A stretch of 64,000 nucleotides of DNA from Alviniconcha marisindica (taxonomy: Eukaryota; Mollusca; Gastropoda; Provannidae), in contig JABMCL010001779.1 in assembly GCA_018857735.1 (NCBI GenBank), positions 127,001 to 191,000 of the forward strand, read 5' to 3'. Positions within the stretch are counted from its first letter, which is position 1; the number at the start of each line of letters is the position of its first letter. Positions 12,744 to 22,869 of this stretch are shown piece by piece. Below the pieces are notes generated by a model. That model was not told where the DNA came from. It searched no databases and was given only the letters and a program-made list of their open reading frames with translations. Position numbers and translations under genes: made by a program.

Positions 12744-13160
12744 GTGTCTCTTGGTACACACACGTCCAGACACACACGCTGCAAGTATTCCATCTCAATT
12801 TTTCTGTATCCTAGTCTGTCAGGTCAAATCCACCACCAAGTCTTCTTCACGAGTGTACACACATCCTTACACACTCGTAGTAAGTATTGCGTCTCATTTT
12901 CTGTATCCTCTGTCTTAGTCAAATCTACCACCAAGTCTTCTTCACGAGTGTACGCACATCCTTAACACACTCGCAGTAAGTATTCCGTCTCCTTTTTCTT
13001 TATCCTTCTCTCAGTCAAATCCACCAAGCCTTCTTCATAGCTCATGAGCGCACACACATCCTTACACACTCGCCGTAAGTATTCCGTCTCCTTTTTCTTT
13101 ATCCTTCTCTGTCTCTCTCAAATCCTCTGCAGAGTCCTCTTCACGAGTAGCACCAGCATC
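12744..13160. repeat. About 97-bp tandem repeat overlapping the end of the geminin CDS
   Basis: Four diverged units share CATCCTTACACACTCG, GTAAGTATTCCGTCTC and TCAAATCCACCA plus CTTCTTCACGAGTG-type segments. The highest-coordinate unit lies inside geminin exon 6 and supplies its last ~30 codons and stop; the other three continue into the 3' UTR. The sequence was evidently duplicated from, or into, the coding end. Confidence 0.85.
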
Positions 13161-13361
13161 CTCAGTGTGACTGCTTTCGCTGGTTTCAGTCTCGCTGCTG
13201 CAAGCTTTTGTATCTTTTTCCGGCCTTTGTAGTGTTGGGGGTTCTTCCGTGCTGACATCTGCAGGGTCAGGGTCTACCTCATCATCTGGATTTTGGGGCT
13301 TCTGAACAGTCTCTTCTTCACTGACTGCGCCGCTGTCGTCTTCCTCATCTGACACCACCGA
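13062..13361 (-). CDS. GMNN: Geminin exon 6, acidic C-terminus and stop
   Basis: 99 codons and TAA, starting SVVSDEEDDSGAVSEEE after TGTCTGCAG. The tail is rich in Glu, Asp, Ser and Thr, like the acidic geminin C-terminus, but longer. Its last ~30 codons coincide with the first unit of the tandem repeat at 12744-13160, so the stop position may have been moved by that duplication. Confidence 0.88.
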   Translation of the reverse strand, partial: SVVSDEEDDSGAVSEEETVQKPQNPDDEVDPDPADVSTEEPPTLQRPEKDTKACSSETETSESSHTEDAGATREEDSAEDLRETEKDKEKGDGILTASV

Positions 13362-16300
13362 CTGCAGACAAAGCATTATTGAAGATCATGTCAAGGGTAT
13401 GTGCGTATGCATGATTTCTTAACTTGCAAAAATATCACACGCACATCAGTGATCCTGTAGTCTGTGTCAGAGTTTGATGGATTATGGAAACGGTCAAACA
13501 ACCCCAGCATGTGCTAAACACGTCAGGTGCAGTGAGTCTGCTTGAAAGTGGAGAACAGAGCTATATAAACGCAATCAATAATAATTATTCATGGGTATTT
13601 GTGTGTGTAGGACTAATAAATTGAAATTTCTGCACTGCTGTCACTAGCTGAACAGCCTTGATGCATTTTACCATAAAACTAGCCTACAAACTAACATCAT
13701 TGCAAGGAATTGCCTGCTACTGCCTGTCAATGTTTTGGGTACGAGTTCAAGTGGGTTTTTTTTACAGCACCACGATCTGCACTGATCGAAATTGCCATCA
13801 CCAACCAGTCCTTCATAATAATAACAGAATATTTATGGGGCCCCATTTTGTGAGAGCACAGAGTGCTAACAAAGGCCTACAGATGAGTTTTCAAACTCAC
13901 ACGTGACACAACACGCGTAACACACAAACACATGAGCATATATATATATATGCGCATCAACAATGGCGTGCACATGCATGTATCTCCCCACCCCCACACA
14001 TGCACTCACTACAAATGCATGCATTCCTATAACAATGCGGTGGAAGAGATGATAGGAACAGCAAACCATTTAATCAGCTTGCAGAAAAGAGGTGGGTTTT
14101 CAGTTCTGACTTAAAAGAAAAGGGTGCCAAGTCATGTCTGACAGAGTAGTAGTAGTAGTAATTGGATTTTAATGTCCTGTCAACCACACAGGGTCACCTC
14201 AGGACAGTCAAACTCAGGTCATAAGCAAATACACGTTTCTAAACTCTTCTCACACACAACCTTCTGTCAAGTCAGTCAACAAAACCAATCACTTCACAAA
14301 CATAAAACATGCATACACAAACATCAGACACACATTCTCGAAGAGTTAGCCCCTTCAATATTAGTATTATTACCCCTGTTAAAAGAGCACATAAGACTAG
14401 GACATGCTGGTATCGTTGACCATTCCATCTAATTTATCGATACCAGGTTAAAGAAAAATATAAAAGAGAAAGACAATATAAAATAAAATAAATGTCACAT
14501 AAATGCATAATGGCAAATGCAAGTGCCATATGGCAGCAAACTGCACATACCACCGACCAACTATCATCTCCTAGCTGCTCAACAAGAGCCATACAAAAAA
14601 GCCTAACCCTTAATGAAAAATATTTGAGAGTTCTCTGGAAAAAAGTCAGGAGAATGGACCATTAGCAGAAAAACGACAAGACAGAAAGAGCAAGAGGCCT
14701 AGGCAGAAAAAACAAGAGAGGAGATAGGAAAGGGGAATCAAATAACAGCCCTGAGATTCCAGACAGGAGGTGACATCAAACATCCCCGGCCTCCCTTCGG
14801 AGGGTCTGACAGAGAGAGGAAGAGAGTTCCAGATCACTGATCACAAGTCTTTCATTATGTTTTATGCCCATACAATACCCAACAATTTTGTTCTTTCGTG
14901 TAACAACATGCCACTCAAACTAAATTCCTTGCGCCCAAACCTGGGCAACTTCGTTAACTAATTTAAATTTCAAGCCAAAATAAAAAAATTAAACTAACCT
15001 GTAAAAGAGATGAGAGGGACTCAGCCTGACTTGCCAGCTCCAATAGTTTGTCATTCTCCTCCTTGAGGGAGTCCAGTTCTTCATGAAGCTGGTGAAACAC
15101 AAAGAACAGTTAGTTCAGAAAACACCGCTATGCCATTGCTTGACAATATGACCGTTTTGCCAAGTTCAGGTCAAGATGGTATCTCTGCGCTCGGAAATGC
15201 CCATATATATGCGCACCACCCCATCTCTTAGAAGTTTCCCCAACACTGCCTTTGAAAGGGTTCCGATGTTTGTACGACTGATGACGGCCCTCCCTCATCC
15301 TTTTTGAGGACGATCATTCAGCGCTTCTTTCTTCCCAAGTTAAGAGTTTTATTTAGTTTAACTTTAAGTTGGTATTTCTTCATATATTTTTTGTTTATGG
15401 TAGCTGATGCTTTGGTTTAAAAAAACAAAGACAAACTTTAATGCACATGAAGGTACCAGGTAATAAGTCAGCAATCCACTCTGGAAGACAAAAGCCATGT
15501 AAAGCTGTAACATAGGGGCGATAAATACAAGCACATATCAGACAAAAAAGCCAGGTGCAATACAGATGCGGTTTCAATTCTCTGGTGCAACAAGTTATTT
15601 TTCACCCAGAGTAGGCTTTCAACGGCAGACTCTCTTTTAGTGTTTAAATGCCTGCATCAACATCTGCGCACACATTAAATTTGCAAACACTGGCAGCCAC
15701 ATGTCACTGGACACATGAAAATACTGTAGACACTGGTAGGAATGGGTAGTGTTGTTTTTGCTGTAAGTAACACAACACTGCGTGAATAAAACATGTTGGA
15801 AAAAAAAAAGGGGGGGGGGGGGGGGAATAAAAAGACACCGAAGCTGCCTCAACAGTCTAGAAAAAAGAAAAAAAGAAAAAACAAAAATGACTGCTAGCAT
15901 TCTAAAACAAGATCCAAACACATAAAAGGTTCAAAGCAACGCGATTTATTAGGACAAAACACATGCAAATTCTCCGGGTAATCCACTTTATCAAGCTACA
16001 AAACGACACTTAAACAACAATTAAACAGTGAAAAGCGGCAGAAAATTATATGTGGCTTAGCACGCTTAAACAACAGTTAAATGGTGAAAAACAATGAAAA
16101 ATGAGATGTGGCTTAGTTCTCCATCTCATTTTTCATTGTTTTTCACCATTCAACGATTGTTTAAGTGTCATTTTGCAGCTTGATCAAGGGGATTACCCCG
16201 AAAATTTGCAGTTTTGTCCTAATAACTAACGTTCTTTTTAACCTTTTTTAGGTGTTTGGATCGCAACAGTCTAGGCCAAGCTGGCACATCACAACTGAAG

Positions 16301-18782
16301 AAAAAAAGAACAAGAAAGCATCAACAAAAAGCGCCAGAACATACTTTTATCTAACCAACTGCCAGCATCCATATTTACCGATTTGTTTTCTTCCAATGTG
16401 TCGTTAAGCGCCAGGCGTCTCTGTTCCGCAATTTCCTTCCAGTAGCCCTCTGGTACAGGTTCTGAAACCATTTTTGTACAAAAGTGAATCAGCATGTACC
16501 TCCTATGAACAGACTACCCCGATTGTGTGTAATTTGTAAATAATCTATTCATACTCATAGCAGTGCAGACAGTGTATACAAAAAGGATTTTAAAAAAAGA
16601 AGGGATACATGACTTTATTTATGTGTTATTAGACGTTATTATGACTCAGTGTTACTAACAGATTAATCATTTAATGAAAGCATCCTGGTTGTTTGATCAC
16701 CTTTGACCATCAGCTCCACAGCCTCATCTTCTTCAGCCTCCACCAAGGAGTGGTCTCTCTTGCTTCCCTGTTCCAGATGTTCATGAATGAGGTCCTCCAG
16801 AAGGCTGTCGTCTGTCTGGGTGGCTTTGCTGTCGGTGGATGCAGGCTTGCGCTTGTGCTTGTGCCCTTCTGCCGGTTTCTGGGTCCCGTCGCCGTCTTGG
16901 AAAATCTTCACTGGGCCAGGAATCGGTCGGATCTTCATCTTCTCGCCGGGTTTGCCGTTCCTGTTTGACTCAGACTGAGGACGAAAAACTAAATTTGTCA
17001 GGGGTAATAAAAATAATAAAAAACTGATGTGTACACACACACGCATGCACTCTCACACACACACACACACACACACACACCCACGTGCATGCACACACAT
17101 ACATACACTCACTCGTGCGTGCTCATACCCACCCCCACACACTCCCAGTCCCACACCCCAAAACATGAGAAAATTACATTAACTTCAACATCAAACGAAT
17201 TCAACTCTAAGATCTTCACACACCTTAAAAATCTGGTGTCCGCCTTTCAATGCTTAAGAGAAGGCCCAGTTACTAGTGGTGCGGTGAGCCAGTTTGCCCT
17301 AGCGGTAAGGCGTTAGGCTGATAAGCAGAAGGACCTCGGTTCGAATCTGCTTCGGCTCTCCTTTCTCTTCAAAAGTTGTGGTCTGTGGACACTGTCTTGT
17401 GACTCTGTCCCTCACAATTATGAAACATTAAAATGGCTCTCATCGCTGCCCATCTTAATGCAGAAGTAATTCCGGTGGGGACAGCCTCATAGCGATAGGT
17501 ATATAATCTCCCTCTTCCCCCATCTCCATACCCCTTTCCCCCCCTTCTCCCTGTCCCTAATAAGCCTCATGGTTTCTGTGGACGTTAAGCACCATGTTTA
17601 CTTACTGGTGGTGCAGAGGCACACAGATTAATAACAACATGTGATTAGTACCCAGAAAATCAAAATGATGATTGTGGCTACCCCTTCGTGGGAGCAGAAC
17701 TATAAAAAAAAAAACTTACGTGTGTCAAACCCACCCCAACCAATGCTTTGTCACTGAGAGCCGACTGCTGTAATATCTGCAGTGACTTCCGTTCATGGCA
17801 GTCCTGTTGGGAGAGAGAGAAAAAAAAGCATGTGTAACTACAACTCATTAATTTTAACAGTAACTAGTAACTAAGTCATTGGCATGATCAACTCAAAAGG
17901 TTTGTTTTCATTAAAAAAATAATCTACATGTATATATATATATATTTTGTTTGTGTGTGTGTGTGTGTACTTTTTTGTCCCTTCGTGGAAATTCAGGTCA
18001 CCTTACCAGGGAACAGCACAGTACAGCCACAAAAGCAGCGCTACCAGTACCATTACCAATTCCTACCAGGGTGTGTGTCATATTTTATTTTTTTAATCCA
18101 ATTTCCAGACAGTGGTATGGCTGTCAGCATTTGAAATTTCTGACTTCAGCAATGCTGAATCTTATTCTTAATGCTGCATTAAGAATAAGATCAGTATTTT
18201 AATTCAACTTTTCAAGCCGTTCTTATTTTTTAATGTTTCATTAATTGTGAAGGGCAAAGTCACAAGACAGTGTCCATAAACATGAAAGTTTAGCCTAACA
18301 GTTAACACCTCACCACTACTAGTACTACTAGACGAAACTGGCTCACAATATGAATATAAAATCAACATCAGTTATTTAATTCTGATAACATTAATTAATG
18401 ACACTGCTGATGTCCAAGTGACCAACAGACAATGAAACATTGCTTTCACCAGCTGCAAAAAGACAAGATGGGCACAGTGACTCTTTAGTTTAATAGTTTA
18501 AAAAGTATTACAAAAATAAAAATAATCCACAGGCTCTTTAAATTCGACTCCTTTTTTTCTTTTCTTTTTTCCACCCCCTTAGGCTTAGGAATTAAATGTA
18601 CATCTAAATCAGTAACTCAAACAATATTTTCCCAACACTATAGTAACCACAGTCATAATGTAAGTAACATTACTCGTGAATCATTGAATGTCATACTCAT
18701 ACAGTCATAGAGTCATACAATGATATGGATACTCATGAATAGTCATACATTTATCTGGTCCAGTGCCATTATCTCGAATCAG

Positions 18783-18842
<60 letters not shown>

Positions 18843-19377
18843 CGCTTTGTGGCAAAACCCACTAGTGACAGAATCTTCAAAATGATGAGAATGGGATCCT
18901 ATGAATCGATTATTATCACATTTATATATATTATATATCTTCATCGAGAATCCGCCATTTTAGTATTTTACTCTGTGAACAATGTCACCGAAACACGGGA
19001 ATTTTAGCTGGGCTGAATCAGTGAATGGCGAAGGTTCCAAATAGCAAGTGCGGCTCAGAATTGAACAGTGAGGCCGCAATTTAGGGAAATAAAAAACAAA
19101 ACAAACAAAAAACAAATAAAACAGGAAATACAGATAGCTATGAAAAGTATAAAATATTAAAGTGTTCCTTCATGCGGTTGAACCGTGGGTGGTTTTCCAA
19201 ACAGTAAGTGCATGAACAATTCGCATGAAACGTGGTAATAATTCAGGACACTAAAATCGGAAATTACTGGTTAGTTAATCTTACCAAATACTCAGTCCTA
19301 AAAGTCTTTGGGTTTTGCTTTAGGGTAGACTGATCGGGAGGAGGATCAACACGAGTCATTTTGTCTGTGGACGCCAT
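13062..19377 (-). CDS. GMNN: Geminin, DNA replication licensing inhibitor (complete)
   Basis: Six exons join with consistent phase: 19377-19285, 17803-17720, 16974-16701, 16461-16379, 15088-14999 and 13361-13062, giving 307 codons plus TAA. Geminin binds Cdt1 and blocks MCM loading after origin firing, and is destroyed by APC/C. Visible landmarks are RKSLQILQQSAL with an RxxL destruction-box pattern (residues ~36-39), as in RRTLKMIQ of vertebrate geminin; then EPVPEGYWKEIAEQRR and LALNDTLEENKS; then LHEELDSLKEEN and KLLELASQAESLSSLL, which is the geminin coiled coil. The C-terminal exon is very acidic. The protein is about 100 residues longer than human geminin (209), mainly through a long linker in exon 3 and the acidic tail. 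The start lies in AAAGATGG, a good context. Confidence 0.93.
14120..14845 (-). mobile_element. LINE 3'-end fragment (CR1/L2-like), minus strand
   Basis: The minus strand begins with a short ORF IWNSLPLSVRPSEGR, the WNSLP motif that closes the ORF2 of CR1/L2-type LINEs. A long 3' UTR-like sequence follows. That non-coding part (GCTCTTTCTGTCTTGTC, then CATTCTCCTGAC, then AACAGGGGTAAT) recurs in plus orientation at 41905-42470, which shows it is a dispersed element. It lies in geminin intron 5. Confidence 0.7.
14999..15088 (-). CDS. GMNN: Geminin exon 5, coiled-coil exon
   Basis: 30 codons, phase 0 at both ends, acceptor TTTCACCAG and donor GTTAGT. LHEELDSLKEENDKLLELAS has regular leucine heptads and aligns by eye with LHKEI...LKKENKEL of vertebrate geminin. 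Confidence 0.92.
15895..16285. mobile_element. Foldback (palindromic) MITE-like element
   Basis: The two halves are near-perfect reverse complements: GATCCAAACACATAAAAGG near 15910 matches the reverse of the segment near 16245-16263, TTATTAGGACAAAAC near 15946 matches its reverse near 16215, and the match continues to a centre near 16120. Related pieces occur at 19800-20035, 26155-26220 and 58325-58605. No ORF is present. It lies in geminin intron 4. Confidence 0.85.
16379..16461 (-). CDS. GMNN: Geminin exon 4, Cdt1-binding N-terminal part
   Basis: 83 bp, entered with a split Glu codon (G|AA). It encodes EPVPEGYWKEIAEQRR and LALNDTLEENKS, ending TCG before GTAAAT. The YWKE-AE-RR-AL pattern is the hallmark of the geminin/multicilin family Cdt1-interaction helix. 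Confidence 0.93.
16701..16974 (-). CDS. GMNN: Geminin exon 3, linker exon
   Basis: 91 codons plus one base. The acceptor is CCTCAG and the donor is AAAG|GTGATC. It contains a basic stretch HKHKRKP that could act as a nuclear localisation signal, and a TQTDDSLLEDL segment. It is charged and low-complexity, probably disordered. Confidence 0.88.
17036..17145. repeat. CA-rich microsatellite in geminin intron 2
   Basis: Imperfect (CA)n with interruptions by GCATG and CTCAC. Confidence 0.9.
17283..17603 (+). mobile_element. tRNA-derived SINE, full length, with target-site duplication
   Basis: The tRNA-like head has GTGAGCCAGTTTGCCCTAGC, box B GGTTCGAATCT and CTTCGGCTCTCC. The body has GGACACTGTCTTGTGACT, ATGGCTCTCATCGCTGCCC and ATATAATCTCCCTCTTCCCC. 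The tail is TGGTTTCTGTGGACGTTAAG then CTTACT. Flanking 11-bp repeats (ACTAGTGGTGC at 17272, ACTGGTGGTGC at 17604) differ by one base and look like a target-site duplication. This is the clearest plus-strand reference copy. Confidence 0.9.
17720..17803 (-). CDS. GMNN: Geminin exon 2, destruction-box exon
   Basis: 28 codons between CCAACAG and GTAAGTTT, phase 0 at both ends. It encodes DCHERKSLQILQQSALSDK then ALVGVGLTH. The RKSL...LQ...S pattern followed by LVG is the conserved N-terminal D-box region of geminin. Confidence 0.88.
18159..18191. repeat. Perfect 16-bp-arm hairpin
   Basis: ATCTTATTCTTAATGC is followed by one base and its exact reverse complement, with a few more paired bases outside. 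The position in geminin intron 1 and the lack of a U-tract give no functional hint. Confidence 0.85.
18236..18305 (-). mobile_element. SINE fragment, minus strand
   Basis: AATTGTGAAGGGCAAAGTC then ACAAGACAGTGTCCATAAAC is the reverse of the SINE body segment next to its tRNA head. The head itself is degraded. Confidence 0.6.
18784..18841. repeat. (CA)n microsatellite
   Basis: About 29 uninterrupted CA dinucleotides in geminin intron 1. Confidence 0.98.
19285..19377 (-). CDS. GMNN: Geminin exon 1 with start codon
   Basis: 31 codons from ATG (19377-19375), starting MASTDKMTRVDPPPDQ and ending TFRTEYL before GTAAGATT. The A at -3 and G at +4 give a strong start context, and AAGATGGCG also resembles a YY1 or initiator motif. 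A second in-frame ATG lies six codons in. Family similarity is low here, so the exon is assigned by phase, splice signal and promoter context. Confidence 0.8.
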
Positions 19378-19397
19378 CTTTGTTTAGCCTAATCAAA

Positions 19398-19417
19398 TTT
19401 CCCGCGAGATTTCCCGC
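19398..19417 (-). promoter_or_regulatory. GMNN: Paired E2F-type sites in the geminin promoter
   Basis: TTTCCCGC occurs twice, at 19398-19405 and 19410-19417, starting 12 bp apart and 21 to 40 bp upstream of the geminin ATG. It matches the E2F core TTTSSCGC. Geminin is an established E2F target in vertebrates, so the pair is likely the S-phase control element. A CCAAT box (19423-19427) lies just beyond. Confidence 0.7.
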
Positions 19418-19438
19418 TCCAACCAATGAAATATTAGC

Positions 19439-19446
19439 TGACGTCA
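19439..19446. promoter_or_regulatory. GMNN: Palindromic CRE-like site upstream of geminin
   Basis: TGACGTCA, the full CREB/ATF palindrome, 62 bp upstream of the geminin ATG and next to the CCAAT and E2F motifs. Binding is inferred. Confidence 0.5.
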
Positions 19447-19489
19447 AAATCATCGCCGGTGTCACTAGGTCAAAAGTGATCTCAGGAGA

Positions 19490-19620
19490 TGGACGCATGG
19501 GTGGACTTGCTAGCGTTCGAGACCGCTATGGCTGCCCTTTCTCGTAAAAAGATGTGGTTTATGGACACTGTTTTGTGACTTTGTCGCCCCTGAAAATCAA
19601 TACAACGTTTAGTATCAGTG
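19490..19620 (+). mobile_element. SINE fragment, plus strand
   Basis: CTTTCTCGTAAAAAGATG then TGGTTTATGGACACTGTTTTGTGACTTTGTC matches the SINE segment following the tRNA head. The head is degraded and the 3' end is missing. Confidence 0.55.
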
Positions 19621-19799
19621 TGTCCAAAGCAGCGGAGGTTGTATAACCCAGCGCATGTCCGACGCAGTACGTACAATGGTTACTGCCGCATGTCACTCAG
19701 TGAGTGGCGGGCCGATCATCGGATGTTCAAAGTTCAGCCTAGTTCGGATTCAGCACTCATTAAAATAGAAGAACTGAGATTAAAACTAAAATTTCAAAC

Positions 19800-20035
19800 A
19801 AGAGTGACAGCTAGCGTTCTAGAACAAGATCCACTGAAACACCTAAAAATTTCGAAAGCCCAGCGTCGAACCGGCTATTTCAGTATTACTGACTGAGGTC
19901 CGACTAACGACTGACTGACATGCCCCGAACTTATTCAGTCGGGGTAATCCTCTTGAGTCGGTCAAGCTACAAAAAGGACAAACAATGAAAAACGGTGAAA
20001 ACCAATGAAAAATGAGACAGAGAACTAAGACACTT
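19800..20035. mobile_element. Degenerate foldback-element copy
   Basis: CTAGCGTTCTAGAACAAGATCC, GGGGTAATCCTCTTGAG and CAAGCTACAAAAAGGACAAAC correspond to successive parts of the 15895-16285 element. It seems partial and internally deleted. Confidence 0.55.
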
Positions 20036-20509
20036 TGGGGGGGGGCGCGGAGCTGTGTCAGTTTTAGTTCCGGCGTGTCAGTCCAATGCTTGGCCGGACT
20101 GAAGAACTTCAGTGACAGGCTGAAGTTTATTGTCTCATCAGTTCCGCCGGCCAAGCGGCTTTAGAGCCAGTAATTACATCAGTGTAGGCCTACACATAAT
20201 TACTGAGTAACCATAATTATGCACATAATCTGTAAGTATGTGCACTGACATAATCTGATGTTACAATCATCGGCACATTATTGAATTGATCTCCCCTCAT
20301 CACACATGATTGTCACAACTGACTGCTTACGGCGTAAGTTTTTGACGCGGCCAGGAAGCTGTGAGCAGCACCGGCATGTGACATGTGAAAAGCATCAGTG
20401 CCAGATTGGCCACTACTGACCTTCTCGGCAAAGCCAGTCCAATGCCGCTGACAGTCACTGCCGGTTAGTCAAGTGGTGGTGGGTTCAGTCCCGCCTAGGT
20501 TACAGCCGG
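20036..20509. other. Intergenic sequence, nothing recognised
   Basis: AT-balanced sequence with several CACATAATC-type short repeats. No ORF, RNA gene or mobile-element signature was found. Confidence 0.5.
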
Positions 20510-20846
20510 GTGAGCCGGTTTGGCCTAGCGGTAACTGAGGCTGGTACTGAAGCGCCGGGAAGGACCTCCGCGGTTCGATACCGCTTCGGCTCTCCGTTCT
20601 CTTCAAAAAGGTTGTGGTTCAGTTGTGGACACTGTCTTGTGACTTTGTCCATCACTTCCTACCGAAACATTAAAAGGGCTCTCATCGCTGCCCATCTTAA
20701 TGCAGCTCATTCTGGTGGTGACAGTGTAGCGGATAGGTATATAATCTCCCTCTTCCCCCACCTCCATACCCCCTTCCCCCCTTCTCCCCGTCCCTAATAA
20801 GCCTTATGGTTTCTGTGGACGTTAAGTACCATAGTTACTTACTTAC
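20510..20846 (+). mobile_element. tRNA-derived SINE, near full length
   Basis: Head GTGAGCCGGTTTGGCCTAGC, box B GGTTCGATACC, CTTCGGCTCTCC. Body GGACACTGTCTTGTGACTTT and GGGCTCTCATCGCTGCCC. Tail TATGGTTTCTGTGGACGTTA then TTACTTACTTA. The head carries an internal disruption (ACTGAGGCTGGTACTGAAGC in the anticodon region). It directly abuts the 87-bp satellite. Confidence 0.88.
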
Positions 20847-22400
20847 TGTCACCACCAGAATGAAGGGGTGGGGGCGGGGGGGTATGAAGGTGGGGGAAGA
20901 GGGACTACTGACCTACCGCCGGCCTACACTGTCACCACCAGAATGAAGGGGTGGGGGCGGGGGTATGAAGGTGGGGGCCGAAGAGGGAGATTATATACTG
21001 ACCTACCGCCGGCCTACACTGTCACGTGTCACCACCAGAATGAAGGGGTGGGGGCGGGGGTATGAAGGTGGGGGAAGAAGGAGATTATATACTGACCTAC
21101 CGCCGGCCTACACTGTCACCACCAGAATGAAGGGCCGGTGGGGGCGGGGGTATGAAGGTGGGGGAAGAGGGAGATTATATACTGACCTACCGCCGGCCTA
21201 CACTGTCACCACCAGAATGAAGGGGTGGGGGCGGGGGTATGAAGGTGGGGGAAGAGGGAGATTATATACTGACCTACCGCCGGCCTACACTGTCACCACC
21301 AGAATGAAGGGGGGGGAGGGGGTATGAAGGTGGGGGGAAGAGGGAGATTATATACTGACCTACCGCCGGCCTACACTGTCACCACCAGAATGAAGGGGTG
21401 GGGGAGGGGGTATGAAGGTGGGGCCGAAGAGGGAGATTATATACTGACCTACCGCCGGCCTACACTGTCACCACCAGAATGAAGGGGTGGGGGAGGGGGT
21501 ATGAAGGTGGGGCGAAGAGGGAGATTATATACTGACCTACCGCCGGCCTACACTGTCACCACCAGAATGAAAGGGTGGGGGAGGGGGTATGAAGGTGGGG
21601 GAAGAGGAGATTATATACTGACCTACCGCCGGCCTACACTGTCACCACCAGAATGAAGGGGTGGGGGCGGGGGTATGAGGTGGGGAAGAGGGAGATTATA
21701 TACTGACCTACCGCCGGCCTACACTGTCACCACCAGAATGAAGGGGTGGGGGAGGGGGTATGAAGGTGGGGGAAGAGGGAGATTATATACTGACCTACCG
21801 CCAGCCTACACTGTCACCACCAGAATGAAGGGGTGGAGGAGGGGGTATGAAGGTGGGGGAAGAAGGAGATTATATACTGACCTACCGCCGGCCTACACTG
21901 TCACCACCAGAATGAAGGGGTGGGGAGGGGGTATGAAGGTGGGGGAAGAGGAGATTATATACTGACCTACCGCCAGCCTACACTGTCACCACCAGAAAGA
22001 AGGGGTGGGGGAGGGGGTATGAAGGTGGGAAGAGGAGATTATATACTGACCTACCGCCGGCCTACACTGTCACCACCAGAATGAAGGGGTGGGGGAGGGG
22101 GTATGAAGGTGGGGGAAGAAGGAGATTATATACTGACCTACCGCCGGCCTACACTGTCACCACCAGAATGAAGGGGTGGGGAGGGGGTATGAAGGTGGGG
22201 GAAGAAGGAGATTATATACTGACCTACCGCCGGCCTACACTGTCACCACCAGAATGAAGGGGTGGGGGAGGGGGTATGAAGGTGGGGGCCGAAGAGGGAG
22301 ATTATATACTGACCTACCGCCGGCCTACACTGTCACCACCAGAATGAAAGGGTGGGGGAGGGGGTATGAAGGTGGGGGAAGAAGGAGATTATATACCTAT
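20847..22400. repeat. 87-bp satellite derived from the SINE body
   Basis: About eighteen units contain CTGTCACCACCAGAATGAAG, GGGGGTATGAAGGTGGGGG, GAGGGAGATTATATACTGAC and CTACCGCCGGCCTACA. The same order occurs once in the SINE read on its reverse strand (for example 57750-57810), so the unit is a segment of a minus-strand SINE. Units differ by small indels in the G-runs. Repetitive reading frames (RRLYTDLPPAYTVTTRMKGW) arise from the array and are not genes. Confidence 0.93.
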
Positions 22401-22480
22401 CGCTACTGACACAGCTGTCACCGACCAGAATGATGATTCCTGCATGACTGAAACTCAGTGACGGGGCAGCGATGTGAGCT
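22400..22480 (-). mobile_element. Remnant of the minus-strand SINE that seeded the satellite
   Basis: After the last unit, CACCGACCAGAATGATGATTCC, CTGAAACTCAGTGACGGGGC and AGCGATGTGAGC continue the SINE body past the satellite unit. This places the original minus-strand SINE at the right edge of the array, facing the plus-strand copy at 20510. Confidence 0.65.
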
Positions 22481-22549
22481 ACTTTGTTTCAATGTGAATT
22501 TTTGTTTTAACCAATCCATCCGTGACCAGTAATGTATGTATTTCTCTCT

Positions 22550-22606
22550 GTGTGTGCGTGCGTGCGTGTGTATGTGTGTGTGTGTGTCAGTGTGTGTGGT
22601 GTGTCA

Positions 22607-22674
<68 letters not shown>

Positions 22675-22845
22675 GTGTGTGTGTGTATCAGTGTGTGTGT
22701 ATCAGTGTGTGCGTGTCAGTGTGTGTGTGTGTGTGCGCGCGCGCTCGCGCGCGTGTTTGTGTGTGTGTGTGTGTGTGCGCGCGCGCGCACTCGCGCGCGC
22801 GTTTGTGTGTGTGTGAAGGTGGGGCCTGTGTGTGTGTGTGTGTGA
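22550..22845. repeat. (GT)n microsatellite with alternating GC blocks
   Basis: A pure (GT)n run of about 60 bp lies at 22612-22672. GTGTCAGT interruptions follow, then two GCGCGCGC-rich blocks (about 22735-22755 and 22778-22802). Alternating purine-pyrimidine sequence of this kind can adopt Z-DNA. Confidence 0.95.
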
Positions 22846-22869
22846 TGAAATGAGTATATATACATCCTT

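Noticed and set aside
14646..14837. Small secreted or membrane protein with a hydrophobic stretch
   Set aside because: Begins with the WNSLP motif of LINE ORF2 and is part of a dispersed LINE 3' end.
17283..17360. True tRNA genes at the SINE heads
   Set aside because: Box A and B are present, but the heads are always followed by the same body, are mutated in the anticodon region and carry target-site duplications.
22522..22853. Cys/Val-rich ORFs that resemble small cysteine-rich peptides
   Set aside because: Translation of (GT)n gives Cys-Val repeats in any genome; no signal peptide or cysteine framework exists.
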